A stretch of DNA of 64,000 nucleotides, taken from an uncultured Eubacteriales bacterium. Lineage in GTDB: Bacteria > Bacillota > Clostridia > Oscillospirales > CAG-272. The notes below the pieces were generated by a model. The model was not told the DNA's origin. It saw only the letters and a program-made list of their open reading frames with translations, and did no database searches. Made by a program: the position numbers and the translations under genes. The stretch is taken from contig URHR01000002.1 of the NCBI GenBank assembly GCA_900547725.1, positions 13,073 to 77,072 of the forward strand, in the 5' to 3' direction. The number at the start of each line of letters is the position of its first letter. Position 1 is the first letter of the stretch. This document shows, in pieces, positions 51,976 to 61,075 of the stretch.

Positions 51976-53925
51976 ATGTTGGATTTTATACGGGTTGCGG
52001 CGTGCGTGCCGACGGTTACGGTCGGGAACACCCTGCGGAATACCGAGGCGATTCTCGGAATGGCGCGGAAGGCGGCGGAGAAACAGCCGCAGCTGACCGT
52101 ATTTCCCGAACTGTCGCTGACGGGCTACACCTGCGCCGATCTGTTCTTCCAGTCCGCGCTTCTGCAGGGCGCGAAGGATGGCTTGCGCGAGATTGTCCGT
52201 GTTTCCGCCGCGCTTTCCTCCGCTCTGGCGGTCGGCTTGCCGTTGGAACTTGGCGGGAGACTGTACAACTGCGCGGCAATCGTCGCGGGCGGTCGGCTTC
52301 TCGGTCTTGTGCCCAAAACCTATATTCCGAACTATAACGAGTTTTACGAAAAGCGGTGGTTCACCCCGGGTACGGAGCTGGCGCTCTCTGAAGTCAGCGC
52401 CGAGGCTCTGGGGCTTGGCGACCTGCAGGGGGAGACTGTTCCGATCGGAACGGATCTGATCTTTGACGCGGGCGCGTTCCGTTTTGGCGCGGAGATCTGC
52501 GAGGATCTCTGGGCAACCGTTCCGCCGAGCGCCTACCTTGCCATGGGCGGCGCGGAGGTCATGCTCAACCTCTCGGCAAGCAACGAGACGATTTCCAAGC
52601 GCCGTTACCGTCGCTCGCTTGTCTCCGCACAGTCGGCGGCGCAACTGGACGGCTATGTCTATGTATCGGCGGGCTGTACCGAGTCCACAACCGATCTCAT
52701 TTTCTCGGGGCACAGCATGATCTGCGAAGCGGGCAGGATGATTGCCGAGAACCGCGAAACGATTGACGGGGACTATATCCTCTTTGGCGACATCGACCTC
52801 GGCAAAATGCGCGTGGATCGGCTTAAAATCAAGACCTTCGCGGACGGCGCGGCGCAGAACGCCCGCAGCTTCCGCCGCGTGGCTGTCCCGCTGGAGATTC
52901 CCGAAAACGACCTTTCCTATTATCCCGTCAGCCGCCTGCCCTTCGTGCCGGACGCCAGGAGCGACCGCACCGAGCGGTGTATGGATATCTTCGAGATGCA
53001 GGTCATGGGACTGAAGAAGCGCATGGAGGTCACGCACGGGCGACCCGTGATCGGCGTTTCGGGCGGTCTGGATTCCACGCTGGCGCTCTTGGTTGCCACT
53101 GAGGCGGCGCGGCGCATGGGGAAGCCCACGACCGACGTGGTGGGTATCACCATGCCGTGTTTCGGCACGACCGACCGCACCTACCGCAACTCCCTTGAGC
53201 TGATGCGCACGCTCGGCATTACCGCGTTGGAGATTCCGATTGCGGCGGCGGTCGAACAGCATTTCCGCGACATCGGGCAGAATCGCAACACCCTTGACCT
53301 GACTTTTGAAAATGCGCAGGCGAGAGAGCGGACGCAGGTTCTGATGGATTATGCGGGCAGAATCGGCGGCTTTGTTGCCGGGACGGGCGATTTGAGCGAG
53401 TTGGCGCTCGGTTGGTGCACCTACAATGCCGATCACATGAGTATGTACGGAGTCAACTGCGGCGTGCCGAAAACCTTGGTTCGCTGGATGATCGACAGCA
53501 TTCTGCAAAGCGACCGTTTCGCATCGTCCGACGCTGTTCTGCGGGATATTCTGGATACGCCCATCAGCCCCGAACTGCTTCCGCCCGACGCGGAAGGGAA
53601 GATCGCGCAACAGACCGAAGAGATTGTCGGTCCTTATGCCCTGCATGATTTCTTTCTCTACTATACAGTCCGTTTCGGCTTCCTGCCCGAAAAGGTGTTT
53701 GCTCTGGCAGTCAAGGCGTTTTGCAACGATTTCGACCGCGCAACGATCAAAAAGTGGCTTCTGGTCTTTTACCGCCGCTTCTTTACGCAGCAGTTCAAGC
53801 GGAGCTGTCTGCCGGACGGCGTGAAACTGGGAAGCATCTGCCTCTCTCCGCGCGGCGACTGGAGAATGCCGAGTGACGCCTCGGCGGAGCTGTGGCTCGC
53901 GCGAACCGAGCGCATTGAGGTCTGA
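51976..53925 (+). CDS. nadE: Glutamine-dependent NAD+ synthetase
   Basis: This 649-residue enzyme amidates nicotinic acid adenine dinucleotide to NAD+. The N-terminal nitrilase-type glutaminase has Glu in 'FPELSLTGYT', Lys in 'PKTYIPNYNEFYEKRWF' and Cys in 'GAEICEDLW'. The C-terminal synthetase has the PP-loop 'GVSGGLDSTLALL' and 'GTGDLSELALGWCTYNADHM'. The full length is typical of glutamine-dependent forms. The ATG is preceded by GGGAGG. The MFS gene follows after 17 bases, so they may be co-transcribed. Confidence 0.97.
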   Translation: MLDFIRVAACVPTVTVGNTLRNTEAILGMARKAAEKQPQLTVFPELSLTGYTCADLFFQSALLQGAKDGLREIVRVSAALSSALAVGLPLELGGRLYNCAAIVAGGRLLGLVPKTYIPNYNEFYEKRWFTPGTELALSEVSAEALGLGDLQGETVPIGTDLIFDAGAFRFGAEICEDLWATVPPSAYLAMGGAEVMLNLSASNETISKRRYRRSLVSAQSAAQLDGYVYVSAGCTESTTDLIFSGHSMICEAGRMIAENRETIDGDYILFGDIDLGKMRVDRLKIKTFADGAAQNARSFRRVAVPLEIPENDLSYYPVSRLPFVPDARSDRTERCMDIFEMQVMGLKKRMEVTHGRPVIGVSGGLDSTLALLVATEAARRMGKPTTDVVGITMPCFGTTDRTYRNSLELMRTLGITALEIPIAAAVEQHFRDIGQNRNTLDLTFENAQARERTQVLMDYAGRIGGFVAGTGDLSELALGWCTYNADHMSMYGVNCGVPKTLVRWMIDSILQSDRFASSDAVLRDILDTPISPELLPPDAEGKIAQQTEEIVGPYALHDFFLYYTVRFGFLPEKVFALAVKAFCNDFDRATIKKWLLVFYRRFFTQQFKRSCLPDGVKLGSICLSPRGDWRMPSDASAELWLARTERIEV

Positions 53926-53942
53926 ATGGGAGAACAACGGAA

Positions 53943-55211
53943 ATGAGTGCAAAGCAATTGACTCTGAAACGGAAACAGCAGATTCTGATTGTAATTGCCT
54001 GTCTCGTCTACAGTTTTGCCTATACGGGGCGCTACAGCTACAACGCAAACATTGCGCCGATCATGGCGTTCTACAATGTCACGCGCGCGGAAGCGGGGCT
54101 GACGGGAACTTTCTTCTTCTTTGCCTACGGCGCGGGACAGCTGATTCATGCGATTTTCTGCAGGTTCTATCCGAGAAAGTATATCATTCCGGGCGTTCTC
54201 GGCGTGTCGGCAATCCTCAATATTGCGGTGTTCTGCGGCGTGCCGTTCGGAGCGATCAAGTATCTGTGGCTTCTCAACGGAATCTGCCAGTCGGTTCTCT
54301 GGCCTACGCTTGTGTTGGTTCTGAGCGATACCATGGATTCCGTGATGATGAAGCGGGCGGTGTTTGCCATGAGCCTGACGGTTGTCATCGGAACGGTGAT
54401 TTCCTATGGCGGAAGCGCGATCTTCAATCTGTTTGATCTCTTTCGCGGCGCGTTCCTGCTCGGCGCGGTTCTGATGCTTGCAATCGGTATTGCGTGGCTG
54501 ATCGGCTACGACACGCTGACCCTCGAAAATGCCGGTTTGGCGGAGGCGCACGCGGCAAGCTCCGAAGCGACGACTGCCGGGGGCGGATCGCGGAAGCGCG
54601 CCGCAAACGGGGCGCTGATCGGACTGTTCGCTGTGTGCGGGCTGTTCATAGCGGTGGATAACTTCGTCAAGGACGGGCTGAACACATGGACACCCGTGAT
54701 TCTCAAGGAGCGCTTTGGGGTGGGGGACAGTCTTTCCATCGTTCTGACCGTTGCCCTGCCGTTCTGCGGCGTTTTCGGCGCGATGCTGGCGCTCCGGATG
54801 AATCGGAAGATCAAGGATTTCCGAGCGCTCAGCGGCAGCCTGCTCCTGCTGCTTTCCGTTTGCATTTGCGGAATCCTTCTCAGCATGAAACTTGAAAGCA
54901 TGGTGCTGACCGTTGCCTTTCTCGGCGTGGTCTCCTGCTTTGCGCACGGGATCAACTCCATTATGACCAGCATCATGCCGTTTGCCATACGGGATAAGGT
55001 CAACCCGGGCTTTCTTGCGGGACTGATGAACAGTGCGGGTTACGTCGGCAGTACTGCCAGCGCCTACGGGCTTGGCGTAATTGCCGACCGAACCGACTGG
55101 AACACGGTGATGTACATCCTGCTATTCGCCTCGGTCGGCGTGACGCTGCTTGCGTGGGGGACGGTTCTTCTCGGGCATCTGCGGAAGCGCAGAACCGGAC
55201 AGAAATCATAA
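53943..55211 (+). CDS. MFS transporter, OPA (organophosphate antiporter)-like
   Basis: This 422-residue membrane protein has about 12 helices. 'YSFAYTGRYSYNANIAPIMAF' in the first helix resembles the GlpT/UhpT family's start, where Arg residues bind phosphate, and 'NGICQSVLWPTLVLVLSD' corresponds to the family's 'G..Q..GWPP' segment of helix 4. A cytoplasmic loop near residues 195-220 is Ala/Gly-rich. It likely exchanges a phosphorylated organic compound for phosphate, or has diverged to another anion. ATG 53943 is preceded by GGGAG. Confidence 0.78.
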   Translation: MSAKQLTLKRKQQILIVIACLVYSFAYTGRYSYNANIAPIMAFYNVTRAEAGLTGTFFFFAYGAGQLIHAIFCRFYPRKYIIPGVLGVSAILNIAVFCGVPFGAIKYLWLLNGICQSVLWPTLVLVLSDTMDSVMMKRAVFAMSLTVVIGTVISYGGSAIFNLFDLFRGAFLLGAVLMLAIGIAWLIGYDTLTLENAGLAEAHAASSEATTAGGGSRKRAANGALIGLFAVCGLFIAVDNFVKDGLNTWTPVILKERFGVGDSLSIVLTVALPFCGVFGAMLALRMNRKIKDFRALSGSLLLLLSVCICGILLSMKLESMVLTVAFLGVVSCFAHGINSIMTSIMPFAIRDKVNPGFLAGLMNSAGYVGSTASAYGLGVIADRTDWNTVMYILLFASVGVTLLAWGTVLLGHLRKRRTGQKS

Positions 55212-55214
55212 ATG

Positions 55215-55249
55215 ACCCGTTCCCGACGAAGGTCGGGAACGGGTTTTTC
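55215..55249 (+). terminator. Terminator after the MFS gene
   Basis: The stem ACCCGTTCCCGAC / GTCGGGAACGGGT with loop GAAG is followed by five T. Confidence 0.94.
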
Positions 55250-55259
55250 AGCTTGGGAC

Positions 55260-55288
55260 TTGTAAATCCGCCCGCTTTGTGCTATAAT
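55260..55288 (+). promoter_or_regulatory. Promoter of the nitroreductase operon
   Basis: TTGTAA (55260-55265) and TATAAT (55283-55288) are 17 bp apart with TGTGC before the -10 box. Confidence 0.82.
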
Positions 55289-55328
55289 AAAAGCAACAGA
55301 TCATTCGATTCGGAAGGAGTGTTTGAAG

Positions 55329-55856
55329 ATGGACGAAAAGGCAATTCTGGAGTGTATGGAAACCAGACGTTCGGTTCGCGCGTATCTGCCGAATGCAGTG
55401 CCGGAGGAGAAACTGGAACGCATTCTCCGCGCAGGGCTTTATGCGGCAAGCGGAATGGGGCGGCAGAGCGCGATGATTCTTTGCGTAACCGACAAGGCTT
55501 TGCGCGACCGCCTGATGCGGATGAATGCGGCAATCATGGGAACTCCCGAAAAAGATCCGTTCTACGGTGCGCCCTGCGTGTTGGTTGTTCTGGCGGATCG
55601 CAGCATTCCGACCGCAGTATATGACGGCAGTCTGGTGCTCGGAAACATGATGCTTGCCGCGCACGCGGAGGGCTTGGGAAGCTGCTGGATTCACCGCGCC
55701 CGCGAAGAATTCGATTCGGACGAGGGCAAGGCGATTCTGCATGACCTCGGTGTCGAGGGGAATTATGAAGGCGTCGGACATCTGATTGTGGGCTATGCCG
55801 ACGGCGCAGAGCCGGAAGCGAAGCCGAGGCGCGAGGGGCGGGTTCTGCGCGTCTGA
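55329..55856 (+). CDS. Nitroreductase-family flavoprotein
   Basis: This 175-residue FMN-dependent oxidoreductase begins 'CMETRRSVRAYLPNAVPEEK', the flavin-binding start of the nitroreductase family. 'AGLYAASGMGRQ' and 'VLGNMMLAAHAEGLGSCWIH' are also typical. It is a short form that reduces nitro compounds, quinones or flavins with NAD(P)H; the natural substrate is unknown. ATG 55329 follows GGAAGGAG by eight bases. It is followed by the DUF1003 and mutY genes, forming a unit of three. Confidence 0.88.
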   Translation: MDEKAILECMETRRSVRAYLPNAVPEEKLERILRAGLYAASGMGRQSAMILCVTDKALRDRLMRMNAAIMGTPEKDPFYGAPCVLVVLADRSIPTAVYDGSLVLGNMMLAAHAEGLGSCWIHRAREEFDSDEGKAILHDLGVEGNYEGVGHLIVGYADGAEPEAKPRREGRVLRV

Positions 55857-55879
55857 ATCTTTGGGGGAGAAATACACAT

Positions 55880-56398
55880 ATGAAAGAGAACAAGAAGCTG
55901 ATCGGAGAGATCATCAAGGATATCCGGCATGATATGACCGACGAGGAGGTTCTGGCACTGCTTGCAGGCAGCCGTGTGTCAGTCAATACCGAAAAGGAAG
56001 CAAAACGGGCGTATTCCGTCGGGCAACGCGCGGCGGATGCGATTGCAAAGTTTGCGGGAAGTTGGGCATTCATCTTTTCGTTTGTCGGCGTGTTGGTCGG
56101 TTGGATGATTCTGAATATTCTGCTTGCAACGGGTGCGTTTGATCCGTATCCGTTTATTCTGCTGAATCTGGTACTTTCCTGTGTTGCCGCCATTCAGGCG
56201 CCGCTCATCATGATGAGCCAGAACCGACAGGAGGAAAAGGATCGCCGCCGCGCGGAAAACGATTATAAAGTCAATCTTAAAACCGAGATCATGATTGAAG
56301 ATCTGTACGATAAGGTGAATCGCATTCTGGCGCGGCAGGAGGAACTGTCACGTCTGCTCGGCGGGCAGGCGGAAGGGAAGAAGCATGACGGAGAATGA
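55880..56398 (+). CDS. DUF1003 membrane protein
   Basis: This 172-residue protein has a soluble N-terminus, two membrane helices (near 60-78 and 92-110) and a basic helical tail. 'GQRAADAIAKFAGSWAFI', 'DPYPFILLNLVLSCVAAIQA' and 'IMMSQNRQEEKDRRRAENDY' are the DUF1003 hallmarks. The function of the family is unknown. Its last 14 bases overlap mutY. A weak site (GGGGGAG) precedes the ATG at about 12 bases. Confidence 0.92.
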   Translation: MKENKKLIGEIIKDIRHDMTDEEVLALLAGSRVSVNTEKEAKRAYSVGQRAADAIAKFAGSWAFIFSFVGVLVGWMILNILLATGAFDPYPFILLNLVLSCVAAIQAPLIMMSQNRQEEKDRRRAENDYKVNLKTEIMIEDLYDKVNRILARQEELSRLLGGQAEGKKHDGE

Positions 56399-57461
56399 GC
56401 CTGTACTTCTTCCCACCGAGGCAGTAGAAGCCCTGCTTGCATGGTATGGCGCTAACCGGCGGGATCTGCCGTGGCGCAGGACAAATGACCCGTACCGCAT
56501 CTGGATATCGGAAATCATGCTCCAGCAGACCCGCGTGGAGGCGGTCAAGCGATATTACGCGCGGTTTCTGGAGGCGTTCGGGGACGTCGCAGCGCTTGCA
56601 AACGCGCCGGAGGAACAGCTTCTGAAACTTTGGGAGGGACTTGGCTACTACAGCCGCGCCCGAAACCTGCAAAAAGCGGCAAAGGTCATTGTCTCGGATT
56701 ACGGCGGCAAAATGCCCGCTGATGTAAAGACTTTGCGTGCTTTGCCGGGAATCGGGGACTACACGGCGGGGGCGATCGCTTCCATTGCGTTCGGATTTCC
56801 CGAACCTGCCGTCGACGGGAATCTCTTGCGGGTTCTTTCCCGATTTGACGGTTGCACGGATGACATCTCGCTTCCCGCCGTCAAAAAAGCGTGGAGCGAA
56901 CGGTTGCGATCCTCGATTCCGACCGAACCGTCGCGCGCCGCTACCTTTACGCAGGCGATGATCGAACTGGGGGCAACGGTCTGCGTTCCGAACGGCGCGG
57001 CACGATGCGAAAGTTGCCCGTTTGCGCCTTGGTGTCGCGCGAAGGCGGAGGATCTGACCGACGCATTGCCCGTCAAGGGGGAAAAGCGCCCGCGCAGAAT
57101 CGAGGAAAAGACGGTTTTGCTGATTCGCGACGGGGAGCGAACCGCTCTGCACAAGCGCCCGGATAAGGGGCTGTTGGCGGGGCTGTACGAGTTGCCGAAC
57201 GTTGCGGGGCATCTCGATGCGGATCGCGTAACCGAACTGATCCGAAGCTACGGGTTTGAGCCGTTGCGCGTGACGCGCGCAGAGGACGCGAAGCATATTT
57301 TTACGCACATCGAATGGCATATGATCGCGTATGACGTGCGGATTGCCGCCGAGGAAGCGGGATTTCACGGAAAATCGGGGCTGAATCTGGTCGGAAACCG
57401 GGAGTTGCACGAGTGCTATGCCATTCCGTCCGCGTTTTCGGCATATACGAAATATCTTTGA
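56385..57461 (+). CDS. mutY: A/G-specific adenine glycosylase
   Basis: This 358-residue repair enzyme removes adenine paired with 8-oxoguanine. The HhH-GPD domain has 'LPWRRTNDPYRIWISEIMLQ' (with catalytic Glu), 'YYSRARNLQKAAK', 'LPGIGDYTAGAIASIAFG' and 'DGNLLRVLSR'. The iron-sulphur cluster is formed by 'CESCPFAPWC' with an earlier Cys ('TVCVPNGAARC'). A C-terminal NUDIX-like domain (from residue 235) recognises 8-oxoG. The start overlaps DUF1003. Adjacent nitroreductase and repair genes hint at oxidative or nitrosative stress, but no regulator is present. Confidence 0.96.
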   Translation: MTENEPVLLPTEAVEALLAWYGANRRDLPWRRTNDPYRIWISEIMLQQTRVEAVKRYYARFLEAFGDVAALANAPEEQLLKLWEGLGYYSRARNLQKAAKVIVSDYGGKMPADVKTLRALPGIGDYTAGAIASIAFGFPEPAVDGNLLRVLSRFDGCTDDISLPAVKKAWSERLRSSIPTEPSRAATFTQAMIELGATVCVPNGAARCESCPFAPWCRAKAEDLTDALPVKGEKRPRRIEEKTVLLIRDGERTALHKRPDKGLLAGLYELPNVAGHLDADRVTELIRSYGFEPLRVTRAEDAKHIFTHIEWHMIAYDVRIAAEEAGFHGKSGLNLVGNRELHECYAIPSAFSAYTKYL

Positions 57462-57465
57462 GGGG

Positions 57466-57494
57466 TTGCAATCCGGCGCGTTTTGTGATATAAT
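57466..57494 (+). promoter_or_regulatory. Promoter of the lipid-kinase gene
   Basis: TTGCAA (57466-57471) and TATAAT (57489-57494) are 17 bp apart with TGTGA before the -10 box. Confidence 0.88.
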
Positions 57495-57524
57495 AAATGT
57501 AGTTTTGAATACGGAGGCTTGCAG

Positions 57525-58487
57525 ATGAAGCACATTTTTATTCTGAATCCTGCGGCGGGGCGCATCAATTCCTTCGGAACGATTGAGGCGGAGCTGAAGC
57601 AGGTCTACGCGGCGGGCGGATTGGATTATATGATCTATGAAACCAAAGCGCCGGGGGACGCGACCGCATATATCCGCGACTACTGCCGCGAGAACCCCGA
57701 ACCTGTCCGCTTCTATGCCTGCGGTGGGGACGGAACGCTGAACGAGGTTGTCAACGGCGCGGTTGGTTTTCCGCAGGCGTCGGTCGGGTGCTATCCATGC
57801 GGCTCGGGAAACGATTTTGTCAAATACTACGGCGGGCAAAAGCTCTTTCTGAATCTGCAGGCGCAGATCGACGCAACCGAGCAGACCATTGACCTGATCC
57901 GGGTCGGAAACCGCTATGCAATCAACGCCGCGCATTTCGGGTTTGATTCCTATGTGGCGAAAACCATGATGAACATCCGCCGGAAGAAGCTGATCGGCGG
58001 AAAGAATGCTTATACATCCAGTGTGATTGCCGCGCTCTTCAAGGGCATGAAGAATCAATGCCGCGTAACGGTGGACGGAAAGCTGCTGAATCCCTCGGAC
58101 AAGATATTGCTCTGCACGGTTGCGAACGGGCAGTATGTAGGCGGATCTTTCCGCTGTGCGCCGCGTTCGGTGGACTGCGACGGGCTTCTGGAGGTCTGTC
58201 TGGTTCGCCCGGTGTCACGTATCCGATTCATGCAGCTGATTAAGGATTACACCAACGGAACGCATCTGGATAACCCGAAATTCGACGGGATTCTGGAGTA
58301 CTGTCGCGGGAAACGGATTGACGTGGAGGCGCCAGAAGGTTTTATCTACTCGTTTGACGGCGAGCTGGTAACGCAGAACAACTTCACCATCGAGGTTGCG
58401 CACCGTGCAATCCGCTTTGCCGTCCCGTGGGGCGCAAAGCCGATCGTTGACCCGAAGTACATCACCCCCGAGGCGGTGGAGGTTTAA
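57525..58487 (+). CDS. Diacylglycerol kinase-family lipid kinase (YegS/DagK-like)
   Basis: This 320-residue protein has the DAGK catalytic domain: 'FILNPAAG' nucleotide start, 'YACGGDGTLNEVVNGAVG' with the GGDGT motif, and 'GCYPCGSGNDFVKY'. 'LCTVANGQYVGGSFRCAPRS' and 'DGLLEVCLV' complete the second domain. It phosphorylates diacylglycerol or a related lipid, recycling lipids from envelope synthesis. ATG 57525 has GGAGG seven bases upstream; TTG 57519 is too close. A single-gene unit ending in the bidirectional terminator at 58542. Confidence 0.92.
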   Translation: MKHIFILNPAAGRINSFGTIEAELKQVYAAGGLDYMIYETKAPGDATAYIRDYCRENPEPVRFYACGGDGTLNEVVNGAVGFPQASVGCYPCGSGNDFVKYYGGQKLFLNLQAQIDATEQTIDLIRVGNRYAINAAHFGFDSYVAKTMMNIRRKKLIGGKNAYTSSVIAALFKGMKNQCRVTVDGKLLNPSDKILLCTVANGQYVGGSFRCAPRSVDCDGLLEVCLVRPVSRIRFMQLIKDYTNGTHLDNPKFDGILEYCRGKRIDVEAPEGFIYSFDGELVTQNNFTIEVAHRAIRFAVPWGAKPIVDPKYITPEAVEV

Positions 58488-58518
58488 GACACCATCGGAA
58501 TTGTGCGGTATTGCCTTA
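58486..58518. repeat. Short intergenic repeat, copy 2
   Basis: It starts at the lipid-kinase stop and contains the core CACCATCGGAATTGTGCGGT (58490-58509), identical to that at 20062-20081. Confidence 0.7.
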
Positions 58519-58541
58519 AGCCCTTTATCCCAAAGCATATC

Positions 58542-58573
58542 AAAAGGTCGCGGAATTTCTCCCGCGACCTTTT
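58542..58573. terminator. Bidirectional terminator between the lipid-kinase gene and uraA
   Basis: The stem AAAAGGTCGCGG / CCGCGACCTTTT with an 8-base loop has T on the plus side and A (T on minus) on the other, serving the convergent genes. Confidence 0.9.
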
Positions 58574-58605
58574 TGGTTTGTTTCAGATTTGCACTTTGCG
58601 AGGTC

Positions 58606-59964
58606 TTAGTCTTTCTTCTCTTTCGCAAGCACGATGTTTGCAATGATACCGAGGATCAGCGCGCAGGCAACCGAAGTCAGGGTCACCTTGCCGAAGGTCA
58701 GCGTCATGCCGCCGATACCAGCAATCAGAATGATAGAGGTAACGAACAGGTTGCGGTTCTTGTCGAGGTCAACCTTCTGGATCATCTTCAGACCCGAGAC
58801 CGCGATGAAACCGTAGAGCGCGACGCACACGCCGCCCATTACGCAGGCAGGAATCGAAGCGAGGAAGGCGACGAAGGGGGAGAAGAAGGAGATGATGATG
58901 CAGAGGATCGCCGCAAGACCGATGGTGCTGGTCGAAGCGTTACCCGTGATTGCCACGCAACCGACCGACTCGCCGTAGGTGGTGTTCGGGCAACCGCCGA
59001 AGAATGCGCCCGCCATAGAACCAACGCCGTCGCCGAGCAGGGTGCGATGCAGACCCGGCTCTTCCAGAAGGTCATGGTCGATAACCGTGGAGAGGTTCTT
59101 GTGGTCGGCAAGGTGTTCTGCAAAGACCACGAATGCAACGGGAACATAAGCAACCGCAACCGTGCCGATGTAACTCGGGTTGTCCGCAAGCGCCTTGAAG
59201 CCGCCGTCAAACGCGGTGAGGAAGGTGAAGTCGGGGAGTGCGATAAAGGTCTTGACGCTCACGCCGCCGTCAACAAGTGCCTTAAAGGGGGCGAAGCTGA
59301 TGATCTTCATAGCTTCCACATCTGCCGCAGTTCCGATCAGGGTCAGAACCAACGCCAGCGCATAGCCGCAGAGGATACCGATGATAAAGGGGATGAGCTT
59401 GAGCTGCTTGGAGCCGTAGGTGGACACCAGCATGGTAACGAACAGCGTCACCAGACCGCAGAGAACCGCAAGGTAGCTGACCGGGTTAGCAGAGCTCGAG
59501 GTATTGGTGCTCAACTGGGTGATTGCGTTACCCGCAAGCGACAGACCGATGATTGCAACGGTAGGACCAATGACAACCGCAGGCATCAGCTTGGTAATCC
59601 ACTTGACGCCGACTTTCTTCACAACCAGTGCGATGACAACATACACAAGTCCGGCAAAAATCGCACCGAAGATCAATCCGAGATAACCGAGCGCCATGGA
59701 AACGCCGCCCGCAAATGCCGCCGACATTGAACCGATGAATGCGAACGAAGAACCGAGGAAGACAGGGCTTTTGAATTTGGTAAAGAGCAGATACACAAGC
59801 GTTCCCACGCCTGCGCCGAACATTGCCGCCGCAGCGGTCAGTCCGTTTCCGACGATTGCCGGAACTGCGATGGTTGCCGCCATGATCGCCAACACCTGTT
59901 GAAACGCATAGACGAGATTCTGTTTGAACTTCGGTCGTTCATTTACCTTGTAGATGAGCTGCAT
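58606..59964 (-). CDS. uraA: Uracil permease
   Basis: This 452-residue nucleobase-cation symporter has 14 hydrophobic segments. 'FVVFAEHLADHKNLSTVID' holds the uracil-binding Glu of UraA (consensus 'xEHxGD'), 'GCPNTTYGESVGCVAITGNA' is the family signature (NTxYxENxG), and 'VYAFQQVLAIMAATIAVPAIVG' is the N-terminal helix. ATG 59964 is set by GGGAGG eight bases before it; earlier methionines have no site. It supplies uracil for Upp (23965). Its leader is unusually long and structured. Confidence 0.96.
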   Translation of the reverse strand: MQLIYKVNERPKFKQNLVYAFQQVLAIMAATIAVPAIVGNGLTAAAAMFGAGVGTLVYLLFTKFKSPVFLGSSFAFIGSMSAAFAGGVSMALGYLGLIFGAIFAGLVYVVIALVVKKVGVKWITKLMPAVVIGPTVAIIGLSLAGNAITQLSTNTSSSANPVSYLAVLCGLVTLFVTMLVSTYGSKQLKLIPFIIGILCGYALALVLTLIGTAADVEAMKIISFAPFKALVDGGVSVKTFIALPDFTFLTAFDGGFKALADNPSYIGTVAVAYVPVAFVVFAEHLADHKNLSTVIDHDLLEEPGLHRTLLGDGVGSMAGAFFGGCPNTTYGESVGCVAITGNASTSTIGLAAILCIIISFFSPFVAFLASIPACVMGGVCVALYGFIAVSGLKMIQKVDLDKNRNLFVTSIILIAGIGGMTLTFGKVTLTSVACALILGIIANIVLAKEKKD

Positions 59965-60147
59965 TGTTTGATCCTCCCGAATCATTTTATTTATCCGCAC
60001 GGTCGGTGACCGCAAAGACCAAAAGAAAAAGCTGTCGGGGAACACGGATGCCAAAAAAAGCAAAGGTTCGCCGGCAGGCTACAGGTACAGCAACAAAGGA
60101 TATTCAGTTCTGTCACATACGCATCTGCCGTTTGTGTTCCGCCCGTA
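59965..60147 (-). promoter_or_regulatory. Long structured leader of uraA
   Basis: The minus-strand RNA should begin near 60141. Its first bases (GGAACAC at 60134-60140 and GATGC at 60121-60125, as minus sequence) pair with GCATC..GTGTTCC (60039-60051), separated by an 8-base bulge and enclosing about 70 bases that include a run of seven T. A second hairpin (CGGTC-ACC-GACCG, 60002-60014) lies before the ribosome site. It resembles a riboswitch or attenuator P1, but I find no PyrR-binding consensus. No coding sequence lies in 59965-60343 on either strand. Confidence 0.5.
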
Positions 60148-60176
60148 AGTATACCATATTTTCCGCGTTTTGTAAA
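60148..60176 (-). promoter_or_regulatory. Promoter of uraA
   Basis: On the minus strand, TTTACA (60171-60176) and TATACT (60148-60153) are 17 bp apart, with TATGG before the -10 box. Confidence 0.85.
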
Positions 60177-60285
60177 CCCCTTTTTCAAAAAAAAAACACA
60201 TTCCCGTCAATTTATCTTTTTTTTACAATTTACGGGTCGGAAAAGAGCGAAGAAACGGTGATTCCGACGGATCGGGGCGGGAGCG

Positions 60286-60315
60286 CTTGACTTTTGCCGT
60301 CGGATGTGCTATAAT
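60286..60315 (+). promoter_or_regulatory. Promoter of azlCD
   Basis: TTGACT (60286-60291) and TATAAT (60310-60315) are 18 bp apart with TGTGC before the -10 box. Confidence 0.82.
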
Positions 60316-60343
60316 GATAGCTCGGAAAGAAAGCGGGTGGCTT

Positions 60344-61075
60344 ATGAAATCTTCTGTATCGCCGTATCGGTATCGGGACGGCTTGCGCGACGGTATGCCG
60401 ATCGGGCTTGGTTATTTTTCGGTTTCGTTCGGATTCGGCATTTCCGCCGTCGGGCAGGGGCTGCTGGCGTTGGAGGCGGTTCTCATCTCCATGACGAATC
60501 TGACTTCGGCGGGGCAGGTTGCGGGCGTTGCGGTGATTGCCGCAGGCGGAACCGTGATCGAAATGATTCTGACCCAGTTGGTCATCAATCTGCGATACGC
60601 ACTGATGGGGATTTCCATCACCCAACGGCTGGACGACCGCGCAAAGCCAATCTGGAAGAGGATGCTGCTTTGCAATGCATTGACGGACGAGATCTATGCG
60701 GTTGTCATGACAAAGCCCGATTCCGTCGGTTCGTCCTACATCCGGGGCGTGCTGACCGTTCCGTACCTCGGTTGGGTATGCGGAACACTGCTCGGCGCAG
60801 TGCTTGGCGCAATTCTGCCCGCGCGGTTGGAAGCGGCGCTCGGAATTATGCTCTACGCGATGTTTCTGGCGATCATCGTGCCGCCCATGCGGCGGGAACG
60901 GGGTGTTTGTCTTGTGGTTGCGCTGGCGGCGGGCTTCCGTTGCCTGATGACCTATCTTCCGCCCCTGTCCCGCATTTCGGAAGGCTTTGCCATCATTCTT
61001 TGCGCTGTGCCTGCGGCGCTGATCGTCTCGGCATTCTGCCCGACAGCGGAGGAGAAAGTCCATGATTCCAACTGA
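60344..61075 (+). CDS. azlC: AzlC-family branched-chain amino acid exporter, large subunit
   Basis: This 243-residue membrane protein has about seven helices. 'MPIGLGYFSVSFGFGISAVG' and 'LTSAGQVAGVAVIAAGGTVIE' are the AzlC family signature, and 'LTQLVINLRYALMGISITQR' is the conserved loop. With AzlD it exports branched-chain amino acids or analogues. The start at ATG 60344 has a poor ribosome site (GCGGGTGG). Its last 14 bases overlap azlD. Confidence 0.92.
   Translation: MKSSVSPYRYRDGLRDGMPIGLGYFSVSFGFGISAVGQGLLALEAVLISMTNLTSAGQVAGVAVIAAGGTVIEMILTQLVINLRYALMGISITQRLDDRAKPIWKRMLLCNALTDEIYAVVMTKPDSVGSSYIRGVLTVPYLGWVCGTLLGAVLGAILPARLEAALGIMLYAMFLAIIVPPMRRERGVCLVVALAAGFRCLMTYLPPLSRISEGFAIILCAVPAALIVSAFCPTAEEKVHDSN

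Noticed and set aside
58396..59730. A 444-codon plus-strand frame opposite uraA
   Set aside because: It is a shadow of uraA with low-complexity Asp/Arg/His-rich translation.
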